Assembly (NCBI RefSeq): GCF_020164595.1
Contig: NZ_JAIQZE010000013.1
Coordinates: forward strand, 1-64,000
DNA from: Psychroflexus longus
Lineage (GTDB): Bacteria; Bacteroidota; Bacteroidia; Flavobacteriales; Flavobacteriaceae
Length of the DNA: 64,000 nt
Direction: 5' to 3'
Shown: positions 45,146 through 52,294 of the stretch, piece after piece
How positions within the stretch are numbered: the stretch's first letter is position 1
Layout of the letters: the number at the start of each line of letters is the position of its first letter
Translations under genes and position numbers: made by a program
The notes under the pieces: model-generated
The model's database searches: none
What the model was told of the DNA's origin: nothing
The model's input: the letters and a program-made list of their open reading frames with translations, nothing else

Positions 45146-45897
45146 TTAAAGCTCCCACTCATAAATCTTTTCGACACCAGCTCGGTTAATTTTTGAATTT
45201 ACAGATGTAACACCTTGTGGGACTCTAGATTGCATTCTCTGCATTTGCAATTTAATATGTTCCTCCTTTCTTCTACAATCTCTTTGTAGTCGACGATTTC
45301 AAGATCATTTTGGTAATCTAGCCTTAACTCCGTATCAAAAGGATATTTTACTTGGGTAGCCCTCCAATGATGAATCATAGGTTCGTCCACTGTATATATT
45401 TCTAAAATTATACCTGGTAATCCTTTAAATTTCCAAGGACCAAATTGGTTGATTATTTCAGGTGTAAACAAAACTTTGTAGGTTCTACCTCTAAAAGATC
45501 CTGTTGCTTTTAAGCATTGGTAGGGTCCTATTTGTTTGGTTTCTTTAGATATTTGCCACTTAAAATCGGGTAAATCATCTTCTACAATGACATATTCTTT
45601 ACCGCTATTAAATACGACGTCTCTAAATATCAATTTATCTGAACGGTTATAGTACTGATTACCAATGGAGTCATTAAGCGATATTTTAAAACTCAATTCA
45701 CCTGACTCATCCTGGGTCAAGTTATTTTCTCCTTGAAAATTAAATATTGATATGGATTCATTCGAATTAAATATATGCTTCACTGGTATAGTTTTTCCTA
45801 ATCCAACATTGATGTAATCATACTGTGATTCGTAGTTGTTTTGTCCAAAAGAAAAAAACATAAATGAGAGAAAAATGAGAGATATAAAGGTTTTCGT
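45146..45897 (-). pseudogene. Decaying GLPGLI paralogue 2 with -1 frameshift and ACG start
   Basis: The intact frame reads from 45861 to a premature stop at 45199, but both ends look damaged. Upstream, codons 45897-45862 continue the same frame as a good signal peptide (KTFISLIFLSFMFFSFG) whose first codon is ACG where the paralogue at 44300 has ATG. Downstream, a one-base loss near 45261-45268 throws the gene out of frame. The other frame continues (QSRVPQGVTSVNSKI) and ends in VEKIYEWEL at 45146, matching the tail LEKIYEWEEK of the paralogue at 46036. The core FRGRTYKVLFTPEI and FKGLPGIILEIYTVD is retained. Sequencing error at the frameshift cannot be excluded. Confidence 0.75.
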
Positions 45898-46035
45898 AAG
45901 TTAAGTTTTGATTTCATCTAATTAGAAAATTGCTTGATTTTAAAAATTATATTTTTGATTTTTTTTCCTGATCTTTACTTATTTAGTACTTTCATGAAAA
46001 AAAAGGATATTGTTAGAATTAAAGAATTCATAAGT

Positions 46036-46821
46036 TTATTTCTCTTCCCATTCGTAAATTTTTTCTAAACTCACTCGTTCTGTTTTATTCAATGTTATAG
46101 AACCTCCTCTTGAAACCCTAGCTTTCATTCTTTCATCCATTTGTTTCAATTTGTTATCAAATTTTTCGACAATACTTCTATAGGTAACTAACGGTGAATC
46201 ATACAGTTCTTCTGAAAACTTTAAATTTAATTTTTGATTAAATGGGCTAATAATTTTTATTGCCTTCCAGTGATATTTTAATCCGCTATATTCATTATAA
46301 GCTTCTAAAATTAAGCCTGGTAATCCCTTAAGTTTAAATGGTCCGAATCCAGCTGGGATTCCTGGAGCATAATAAGCAACTATTTTACTACCCCTGAATG
46401 TAGTCTTTGCTTCAAAACAAGTAAATGTATTGATCTCTTTAGTCTTGTTTGGGCTCAATTCCCATTGCAGTTTTGGTAAACTATCTACTGCAACGATGGT
46501 GTTCTCGGAATTTTTAGACTGACTTACAAAATACAAGTAGGGTGAGTCCAGCTGGCTATAATACTTCATAGCATTGACTTTTACTATTTCAGGATTGATT
46601 CTGTAGTCATCACCATCCTCGCTTTCTATAGTCTTGTCATTCTTCACTTCTATAAAATCAGTGGTATAAAGCGCATTATTGGTATTAGCTATTAAATATT
46701 CAGTACTATTGATAGAACCTTTATTGACAGCGTACTCCACATAAATTTTTGAAGATTTATCTTGGCCGTTTGTAAAATGAACTGTAATAAAGGTAATTAA
46801 AAGACATATTATATTTTTCAT
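46036..46821 (-). CDS. GLPGLI family secreted protein (paralogue 1)
   Basis: The product (261 residues from ATG 46821, giving MKNIICLLITF) has a signal peptide and the core WELSPNKTKEINTFTCFEAK, FRGSKIVAYYAPGIPAGFG and LKGLPGLILEAYNEY. The C-terminus has a charged helix (KQMDERMKARVSRG) and the tail LEKIYEWEEK. It is the most upstream of the four tandem GLPGLI genes. The gap to the pseudogene is about 140 bases. Confidence 0.88.
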   Translation of the reverse strand: MKNIICLLITFITVHFTNGQDKSSKIYVEYAVNKGSINSTEYLIANTNNALYTTDFIEVKNDKTIESEDGDDYRINPEIVKVNAMKYYSQLDSPYLYFVSQSKNSENTIVAVDSLPKLQWELSPNKTKEINTFTCFEAKTTFRGSKIVAYYAPGIPAGFGPFKLKGLPGLILEAYNEYSGLKYHWKAIKIISPFNQKLNLKFSEELYDSPLVTYRSIVEKFDNKLKQMDERMKARVSRGGSITLNKTERVSLEKIYEWEEK

Positions 46822-46841
46822 TTGAATCATTTAAATAAAAT

Positions 46842-46867
46842 GAGGCTGACAATATTTTATCAACCCC
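46842..46867 (-). terminator. Terminator between the small secreted gene and the GLPGLI genes
   Basis: In the minus sense GGGGTTGA and TCAGCCTC form eight pairs (two wobble) around a ten-base loop, followed by ATTTTATTT. It separates the transcript of the gene at 46884 from the GLPGLI operon. Confidence 0.55.
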
Positions 46868-46883
46868 ATCTGTAAAATTAATC

Positions 46884-47198
46884 TTAATTGTTTAACTCAG
46901 CTTGAACTAATCTGGCTTGCAACATCATAGTAGTCTTAGCATATGCTTTATATTCAGTTTCACTTGAATCATTAGCTGTTTGAGTGTAGTTTCTAGTTAT
47001 TACTTCTCCAGTAACTTGATTAGTTGCAGTTATGCTGTAACTAAACATACAAAGTCCGTAATCGACATCAATATTAGATTCTATATCCAGGGAATCTAAA
47101 CACAATAATTCGAACTCAAAGTTTTCATTTGGATCATTGGCAGCAAATGCAAAGGTTCTTACTAGCATAAAAGCTAGTGCAAAAAATAAAGTTTTTAT
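46884..47198 (-). CDS. Small secreted protein, expected ATG replaced by ATA
   Basis: The product (104 residues from ATA 47198) would begin with a good signal peptide, ATA-KTLFFALAFMLVRTFAFA, then ANDPNENFEFELLC. Its only in-frame ATG (47168) lies inside that signal peptide and would leave it very short. The upstream context TTTTAATC-ATA-AAA-ACT is the same as TTTTAATC-ATG-AAA at the lipoprotein gene 48308, so ATG appears to have changed to ATA. The mature protein has two Cys (about 31 and 47 of the mature part) and no recognised domain. Either a rare non-AUG start or a gene losing expression. Confidence 0.5.
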   Translation of the reverse strand: MKTLFFALAFMLVRTFAFAANDPNENFEFELLCLDSLDIESNIDVDYGLCMFSYSITATNQVTGEVITRNYTQTANDSSETEYKAYAKTTMMLQARLVQAELNN

Positions 47199-47553
47199 GA
47201 TTAAAATTTTAAATAACGATTTTGGCAGTTAAACGGTTCTCTAGAAAGCGAGTAGCATGCTAAAAACTAGCCTAACTTTAAGTTTATCTTTTATTTTTAA
47301 ATATACAGTAGTTTTTGTTTTAGCACTTACAAGCTATTGGTTATGCTATATATTATTTGCAGTTTAAATCTTAATTATTAGATCTATTAAAGTTAAAGAT
47401 AATAGTAGAATTAAAATGAACAATAAAAATTTATTAAAATATCTTCTATTTTTTATTTTGAACAGATTGTCAGTTGACAAATGATATATAGCTATAAGTA
47501 TTGCAATTGATAATAATGCTATTTAAAATATGAGTAAATCATAGTACTAATAT
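47199..47553. other. 355-base AT-rich gap
   Basis: No supported gene. A plus-strand open frame of 22 codons (47416-47484, MNNKNLLKYLLFFILNRLSV) resembles a truncated signal peptide but has no promoter box. No TAnnTTTG box was found on the plus strand. Confidence 0.4.
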
Positions 47554-47751
47554 TTAAGAAGCTACTTCTTCATTTACGTTAGCTTTATACATGCAATATG
47601 AAAAATCAGCTACAGCCCATGTTACACCAACCCGATTCAATGCTCTTCCCAACACTTTACCAACCATTCTAAAAACTGATTTTTTACCTAGCCTTTTTAT
47701 ACCTTCTTTTATATACTCATTTATTATACCCTCGAGTATTTTTGATTGCAT
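47554..47751 (-). CDS. 65-residue cationic amphipathic protein, unknown
   Basis: The product has alternating basic and hydrophobic residues (IKEGIKRLGKKSVFRMVGKVLGRALNRVG) followed by a more hydrophobic segment with one Cys (VTWAVADFSYCMYKANV). There is no signal peptide or known family. It starts immediately after a hairpin (47753-47790) and 65 bases downstream of the lipoprotein gene, which probably shares its transcript. The composition fits a membrane-active or nucleic-acid-binding peptide; this is only composition-based. Confidence 0.45.
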   Translation of the reverse strand: MQSKILEGIINEYIKEGIKRLGKKSVFRMVGKVLGRALNRVGVTWAVADFSYCMYKANVNEEVAS

Positions 47752-47752
47752 G

Positions 47753-47790
47753 AACAGTAGCTAAAACTTTTAAAAGTTACGGCTACTGTT
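47753..47790. other. Long hairpin directly upstream of the 65-residue ORF
   Basis: AACAGTAGC and GCTACTGTT form nine pairs; inside, AACTTTTAAAAGTT is a perfect palindrome. On the plus strand the stem is followed by TTTTTTATTTTA, so it would terminate rightward transcripts antisense to the ORF. On the minus strand it ends one base before the ATG at 47751 and could restrict ribosome access. Confidence 0.55.
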
Positions 47791-47816
47791 TTTTATTTTA
47801 ATTGTAAATAAATTGT

Positions 47817-48308
47817 TTAATTCACATACCTTTCATAACAGATTTCTAATCCTGTTTGAACACCTAAAGTACGTTTGACTCTAACTCTTATATCAACATC
47901 AGTATTACCTTCTCCTACTGCTTCTGAAAGAGTACTTTTTACACATTCTTCATTCCTACAAGTATTGCAAACTGTTTCAGAGTCCCAAAAACCTGGAGGG
48001 TCAGCTTTTAAGAGGTTATTGTCATTATTATTAATACTTTTAAGAGCGAAGGTATTTTTATTTTTTCTTAAAAAAATCTTTAGCTCTAAATCATCTTCCA
48101 TAGTTAATAACTCTTCAAAATTTGAAGTCAAAAATTCATTTACATTTCCGTTTTTGATTTCAACTTCCTTTCCTAAACTTTCAAATGATTTTAAATTTAA
48201 CTGGAAATTGGATTCATTTATTGACAAATTGTCTACTTCTCTAATTACTTCATCTTTAGTACAAGAGGTGATGAAAATTATTACAATAAATAAAAATAAA
48301 TTTTTCAT
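47817..48308 (-). CDS. Cys-containing lipoprotein, unknown
   Basis: The 163-residue product has a lipoprotein signal ending in ITSC (Cys16). The middle is acidic (FEELLTMEDDLELKIFL) and the C-terminal domain has four Cys (TVCNTCRNEECVK and LEICYERY), probably two disulfides. The family was not recognised. It lies upstream of the 65-residue gene on the same strand, and the two may form an operon. Confidence 0.6.
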   Translation of the reverse strand: MKNLFLFIVIIFITSCTKDEVIREVDNLSINESNFQLNLKSFESLGKEVEIKNGNVNEFLTSNFEELLTMEDDLELKIFLRKNKNTFALKSINNNDNNLLKADPPGFWDSETVCNTCRNEECVKSTLSEAVGEGNTDVDIRVRVKRTLGVQTGLEICYERYVN

Positions 48309-48360
48309 GATTAAAATTATTAAACAATTTTTTTAAGCAATTTTCAATCTTACCGGATTC

Positions 48361-48485
48361 TCCACACTTCTCGCTTAAGAAGTTGCACATCTCATGAAAA
48401 CCTATACATTTACGAAACGAAGTGAAGCATATGTATTCATGCCTTTACGGGAGAAGCTTCTGCCTGGCAGGAGCTTTCTCTTTTT
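48361..48485 (+). ncRNA. Candidate structured RNA with terminator
   Basis: Hairpin ACTTCT-CGCTTA-AGAAGT (48366-48383), a second paired region CATGAA/TTCATG with TACAT/ATGTA inside it (about 48393-48441), and a strong 3' hairpin with TTTTT (48451-48485) lie in order. No promoter box was found upstream, so transcription is unproven. Confidence 0.3.
48451..48485 (+). terminator. Intrinsic terminator-like hairpin in the 625-base gap
   Basis: GAGAAGCTTCTG pairs with CAGGAGCTTTCTC (one bulge, one G:U) around CCTGG, followed by TTTTT. No annotated plus-strand gene precedes it. Confidence 0.6.
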
Positions 48486-48555
48486 AATCCTTATAACTAT
48501 CTCATTCGCATATGATTTTGTTTCATAAAGATATAGTTAATATTCAGTTCACAAT

Positions 48556-48576
48556 TACGGTTCGACCGTACTTTTG
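48556..48576 (+). promoter_or_regulatory. Palindrome overlapping a -7 box
   Basis: TACGGT-TCG-ACCGTA (48556-48570) overlaps the first two bases of TACTTTTG (48569-48576), a match to TAnnTTTG. A third half-site ACCGTAAA occurs at about 48586. The layout suits a repressor operator. The transcript would run toward ssb with a long leader of about 350 bases. Confidence 0.4.
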
Positions 48577-48740
48577 TTAGGGGAAAACCGTAAATATTTT
48601 CAAACCAAATTTTGATCTAAAAAACTTCTCATCCCACTGTTTACAGAAGATTACTATTTTCGCACTACAAAAAACCTTGTTTTTCAGAAAAAAATTCTTC
48701 TAGTTTTTGAAATTCCCAGAAGTAACTTGTTTCATTTTTA

Positions 48741-48796
48741 ATTTGTTTGTTGGCAAACTACAATCGTTTACAAACGACTACAAACGTTTGTAAACG
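48741..48796. repeat. GTTTG/CAAAC palindrome cluster
   Basis: CGTTTACAAACG (48765-48776) and its exact reverse complement CGTTTGTAAACG (48785-48796) flank ACTACAAA. They overlap the perfect palindrome ACAAACGTTTGT (48780-48791), and a GTTTG-TTGG-CAAAC hairpin precedes them. The central CG with AAAC/GTTT arms resembles LacI-family operators; iteron-like use is the alternative. Confidence 0.6.
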
Positions 48797-48933
48797 TAAG
48801 TAAAAGAAAGTAAATGGATAACAGACGACTAATCCCCTATTGTCGAAGCACCTTTGCCCTGTCGATTGGAAACACCGTCGATGTGACTTGGAGAGACTAA
48901 GTCAGTTTTTAAAACCATTTTAATTTTATAGTT

Positions 48934-49269
48934 ATGAGTACTTTAAAAAATCACGTACAGTTAATGGGCCACTTAGGCCAGGATCCAGAAGTAGTTAATC
49001 TAGACTCTGGAAAGAAATTAGTTAAATTCTCTATCGCTACCAACGAGTCGTATTACGATAACAGCGGAGAGAAAGTCACCAACACCTATTGGCACAACAT
49101 CATCGCCTGGGGCAAGACGGCTAGTTTTATAGAAACCTACGTCAAGAGAGGACAAGAAGTCCTATTGAGAGGTAAACTTGCCCCACGCTCTTACGAAACC
49201 AAAGACGGCGAAAAACGCTACATCACCGAAGTCAATTGTTCGGAGATTGTACCTACAAGCCAGAAATAG
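48934..49269 (+). CDS. Short single-stranded DNA-binding protein
   Basis: The 111-residue product is an OB-fold SSB (VQLMGHLGQDPEVVNLDSG, YWHNIIAWGKTA, KRGQEVLLRGKL). It ends at SEIVPTSQK, without the acidic tail and final DDxPF tip through which housekeeping SSB recruits repair proteins. It is therefore probably an accessory paralogue, as in competence or mobile DNA, or an SSB whose partners differ. The upstream gap has operator-like palindromes. Confidence 0.85.
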   Translation: MSTLKNHVQLMGHLGQDPEVVNLDSGKKLVKFSIATNESYYDNSGEKVTNTYWHNIIAWGKTASFIETYVKRGQEVLLRGKLAPRSYETKDGEKRYITEVNCSEIVPTSQK

Positions 49270-49285
49270 GCAAAAGTCAAATCCC

Positions 49286-49420
49286 TCACTCTAACTCCCT
49301 CCCGGGGGGAATAACTTTTACTCCTGCTCTACAATTAGAGCAGGAGTTTTTTAATTTTCTTCCCTTAGGGATGGGCTAGGGCTGGGCATTTTTCTTCCTC
49401 TCCTTCAGGGAGGTCGGGAG
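49286..49420. repeat. Pyrimidine-rich CTCCCTCCC / GGGAGGG spacer repeats
   Basis: Sequences such as CTCCCTCCCGGGGGG (about 49294-49308) and GGGAGG/GGGAGGGG (about 49407-49423) flank the terminator. They resemble short GC-rich intergenic repeats seen in Bacteroidota chromosomes. Identity and copy number elsewhere are unknown. Confidence 0.3.
49320..49352 (+). terminator. Intrinsic terminator after ssb
   Basis: ACTCCTGCTCT and AGAGCAGGAGT form eleven pairs around ACAATT, followed by TTTTTT. Confidence 0.9.
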
Positions 49421-49425
49421 GGGAC

Positions 49426-50208
49426 TTACGCTATAGCCTTGTAATAATTGATTTCTTTGGCAATCCCATCCCAAAGAATAAGTCGTTTTTCTAAAGCTTC
49501 TCGAGAACACGCTTCCACTTCCTTCCACTTTTGCTCATCCTCACCACATAAGGCAGCGATCAATTCTAAAGCCATCGGGCCGTGTTCGTCTTCATCCAGC
49601 TCGATGTGACGGTCAAAATAGTACTTTAACAAACTCAAATCTTCCTCTGGAAAATTCTGCTGAATCTCGCCGATGATAGAGGTAAACATATCCGGAATCA
49701 ATTCTTCTCTTCCAAACGTAAAACAGGCGGCAATTTCATGAGCTTTCCCATTTTTGATGGTGTTGAAGGTAAATATCAGAAACTCCTTCACACTCTCTGG
49801 TAAGTCGCTGGTAGCAATGACCAAAAACACATCTGTCCCGTGCTGAATTTGATCCACAAAATCCTGCACTGTCTGGGTGGAAGCTCCTGCCTTTTGCATC
49901 GCATCCAGATACATTTCAAAATGACTCTGGCGTTCACCATCGGCATTAAGGTCGGTTTCCTCTGCTAGAACAATCTCATTGATCAGGTAGCGGTGTTTTG
50001 GATTCCCTACAGGCACCCAGGGCGAACTTGTGCAGGTCAACTGCGTTTGGAGTGACTTCAAGAGCGACATAAAATCCCAAACCGCAAACACATGGTGTTT
50101 CATGAAGATTTGTAAATCTTGAGGAGATTCTACACTTTTATAAAGGTGGTGGCGTATGAGTTGTGGCCTTAAGTCTTTTAAATTTGCTTTGAGTTCCGTT
50201 ACCTGCAT
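49426..50208 (-). CDS. DUF3050 protein, heme-oxygenase-like fold
   Basis: The product (260 residues from ATG 50208) matches DUF3050: KHHVFAVWDFMSLLKSLQ, NEIVLAEETD, SHFEMYLDAM, FTFGREELIPDMF and HIELDEDEHGPMALEL. The regularly placed His/Glu/Asp residues on predicted helices suggest a helical-bundle metal site as in heme-oxygenase-like diiron oxidases; this is inference. ATG 50208 was preferred to 50229 because the -7 box overlaps the latter. It follows the glutaryl-CoA dehydrogenase gene on the same strand but has its own promoter. Confidence 0.75.
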   Translation of the reverse strand: MQVTELKANLKDLRPQLIRHHLYKSVESPQDLQIFMKHHVFAVWDFMSLLKSLQTQLTCTSSPWVPVGNPKHRYLINEIVLAEETDLNADGERQSHFEMYLDAMQKAGASTQTVQDFVDQIQHGTDVFLVIATSDLPESVKEFLIFTFNTIKNGKAHEIAACFTFGREELIPDMFTSIIGEIQQNFPEEDLSLLKYYFDRHIELDEDEHGPMALELIAALCGEDEQKWKEVEACSREALEKRLILWDGIAKEINYYKAIA

Positions 50209-50226
50209 TATCTTCAATTTTATTTG

Positions 50227-50234
50227 CAAAAATA
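50227..50234 (-). promoter_or_regulatory. -7 box of the DUF3050 gene
   Basis: TATTTTTG on the minus strand matches TAnnTTTG, 18 bases before ATG 50208. Confidence 0.55.
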
Positions 50235-50302
50235 GAGAGTCAGATAAGATTTAACTCTATCTGACTCTTTATTTTAGAATTTTATTTTGAATATCTTATC
50301 TT

Positions 50303-51481
50303 TTATTTAAAAGCCGAAATCCCAGTAATATCCAGCCCTGTAATCAGTAAATGAATATCATGGGTGCCTTCGTAAGTCACCACACTTTCCAGATTCATCA
50401 TATGCCTCATAATGCTGTATTCTCCAGTAATTCCCATGCCACCAAGAATTTGTCTTGCTTCTCTGGCAATGTTGATCGCCATCTCTACATTATTACGTTT
50501 GGCCATTGAGATCTGAGCCGTCGTCGCTTTGTCTTCGTTTTTCAACTGACCCAATCGTAAGGCTAGCAACTGAGCTTTTGTGATTTCAGTAATCATTTCA
50601 GCCAATTTTTTCTGCTGCAATTGGTAACCAGCAATAGGTTTTCCAAATTGGATGCGTTCTTTAGCATAACGAAGCGCCGTATCGTAGCAATCCATTGCTG
50701 CACCTATAGCACCCCAGGCAATACCGTAACGAGCCGAATCCAAACAAGATAAGGGCGCTCCAAGTCCACTTTTACCTGGCAATAGATTTTCTTTAGGCAC
50801 TTTTACATCCTGAAAAATCAACTCGCCGGTAGCTGAAGCTCTAAGCGACCATTTGTTGTGCGTTTCTGGAGTAGAAAACCCTTCCATACCACGCTCCACG
50901 ATCAGTCCGTGAATTCTGCCTTCTTCATTTTTAGCCCAAACTACAGCAATGTCACAAAATGGTGAATTGGAGATCCACATTTTGGCACCATTCAATAGAT
51001 AATGATCGCCTTTATCCACAAAATTAGTTGTCATTCCGCTGGGATTAGAACCATGGTCTGGCTCCGTCAATCCAAAAGAACCCATAAATTCGCCTGAGGC
51101 CAACTTTGGCAAGAACTTTTTACGTTGTTCTTCAGTGCCGTAGGCATAGATCGGATACATTACCAAAGACGACTGTACCGAAGCCGTAGACCGCACTCCA
51201 CTATCTCCTCTTTCAATTTCTTGCATGATCAATCCGTAAGAAATTTGATCTAAGCCTGCTCCCCCATATTCTTCCGGAATATAAGGTCCAAAAGCACCTA
51301 TTTCTGATAAACCTTTGATGATTGACTTAGGAAATTCAGCTTTTTGAGCGGCCTCTTCTATGATAGGGCTCACATCACGCTTCACCCAATCTCTCGCCGC
51401 CTGGCGAATCATGCGGTGTTCTTCCGTTAATAAATCATCTATATTGTAATAATCTGGGGCTTGAAAAGTATCTTGTTTCAT
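50303..51481 (-). CDS. gcdH: Glutaryl-CoA dehydrogenase (acyl-CoA dehydrogenase family)
   Basis: The enzyme oxidises and decarboxylates glutaryl-CoA to crotonyl-CoA in lysine and tryptophan breakdown. The 392-residue protein carries GLTEPDHGSNPSGM (flavin/substrate loop), DSGVRSTASVQSSLVMYPIY, and the GCDH-type catalytic motif YEGTHDIH (Glu371), unlike short-chain acyl-CoA dehydrogenases. Length is typical. The TAAATTTG box lies 19 bases upstream. The DUF3050 gene follows downstream. Confidence 0.92.
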   Translation of the reverse strand: MKQDTFQAPDYYNIDDLLTEEHRMIRQAARDWVKRDVSPIIEEAAQKAEFPKSIIKGLSEIGAFGPYIPEEYGGAGLDQISYGLIMQEIERGDSGVRSTASVQSSLVMYPIYAYGTEEQRKKFLPKLASGEFMGSFGLTEPDHGSNPSGMTTNFVDKGDHYLLNGAKMWISNSPFCDIAVVWAKNEEGRIHGLIVERGMEGFSTPETHNKWSLRASATGELIFQDVKVPKENLLPGKSGLGAPLSCLDSARYGIAWGAIGAAMDCYDTALRYAKERIQFGKPIAGYQLQQKKLAEMITEITKAQLLALRLGQLKNEDKATTAQISMAKRNNVEMAINIAREARQILGGMGITGEYSIMRHMMNLESVVTYEGTHDIHLLITGLDITGISAFK

Positions 51482-51500
51482 AATAAAATAATATTGTAAA

Positions 51501-51508
51501 CAAATTTA
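51501..51508 (-). promoter_or_regulatory. -7 box of the glutaryl-CoA dehydrogenase gene
   Basis: TAAATTTG on the minus strand matches TAnnTTTG, 19 bases before ATG 51481. Confidence 0.55.
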
Positions 51509-51568
51509 ACGAATACAGGACTGAACTTCTACTAAGCTTTGTTATTATTTTACTTAAATCCCAAAAGA

Positions 51569-52294
51569 TCACATCTTTAAATAGAAATCTTTTACCAAAT
51601 CGATATATTCCTGGGTATATATGTGCCTGGAATGCTCAATAATCAATTCTTCAATTATAACTTGCTCTGTTTTGTTTCTTCTGAATTTGAGTAGCGTTCG
51701 CTTGATTGGGGAAGCAGGTTGGCCTCTCACATTTAGTATGTCTGATGGGTACAGCTGGGAATCTTTAGCCACTGAAATGAATTTTTCCTGTTCTGAAAAA
51801 GGAAGAATTACACTGAAGGATCCACTAGCAGACAACAACATAGAAACTCCCTGTAATAAATCTTCGAAACTTAAATGCTCCTGAAACCTAGCTTTTTCCC
51901 GTGAGGTATTTTCGCCATCAAAATTAGGTTGTTCTGAATAAAAAGGTGGGTTCGAGATAATCAAATCGTAGGTGTCATCCATTTCAGAATAAAATTCTTT
52001 AAAGCTGGCGTGATAACAAAACAAGCGATCGCCCCAGGGACTGTTTTCAAAATTCTCAACACATTCTTCAAAAGCATCAGGATCTATTTCCACCGCATCA
52101 ATAGTTTCAGCATGAAAGCGTTGAGCCATCTGAAGTGCTAGAACTCCTGTTCCTGCGCCTACATCCAAAATGGAGTTGATATTTTCATCAACATCTGTCC
52201 AGGCGCCTAGAAGGACAGCATCCGTTCCAATTTTCATCGCCGATTTGGAATGATTGATATTAAATTCCTTAAACTGAAAAACTTTATCTTTCAT
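51569..52294 (-). CDS. tRNA1(Val) adenine-37 N6-methyltransferase, TrmN6-like
   Basis: The SAM-dependent methyltransferase has motif I LDVGAGTGVLALQMAQ and the N6-adenine motif NPPF (LIISNPPFYSEQ), as in YfiC/TrmN6. It modifies A37 next to the valine anticodon of tRNA1. ATG 52294 was chosen: it follows the end of the RND gene with an 11-base overlap, whereas ATG 52321 would overlap it by 38 bases. The gene is probably co-translated with the exporter. Confidence 0.82.
   Translation of the reverse strand: MKDKVFQFKEFNINHSKSAMKIGTDAVLLGAWTDVDENINSILDVGAGTGVLALQMAQRFHAETIDAVEIDPDAFEECVENFENSPWGDRLFCYHASFKEFYSEMDDTYDLIISNPPFYSEQPNFDGENTSREKARFQEHLSFEDLLQGVSMLLSASGSFSVILPFSEQEKFISVAKDSQLYPSDILNVRGQPASPIKRTLLKFRRNKTEQVIIEELIIEHSRHIYTQEYIDLVKDFYLKM

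Larger units (their letters stand above)
48309..48933. other. 625-base gap with hairpins, palindromes and candidate small RNA
   Basis: The gap contains a candidate structured RNA (48361-48485), a TACGGT-TCG-ACCGTA palindrome overlapping a -7 box (48556-48576), a cluster of GTTTG/CAAAC repeats (48741-48796), and two short plus-strand frames (44 codons, 48394-48528; 28 codons, 48814-48900) without family support. It separates minus-strand genes on the left from ssb on the right. Confidence 0.6.

Noticed and set aside
47416-47484. 22-codon signal-peptide-like frame
   Set aside because: No promoter and no mature part; AT-rich sequence readily gives such strings.
48394-48528. 44-codon open frame in the 625-base gap
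   Set aside because: It overlaps the terminator hairpin, has no promoter or family, and reads as low-complexity translation of a structured region.
48814-48900. 28-codon open frame before ssb
   Set aside because: No promoter box, no family support; kept only as a note.
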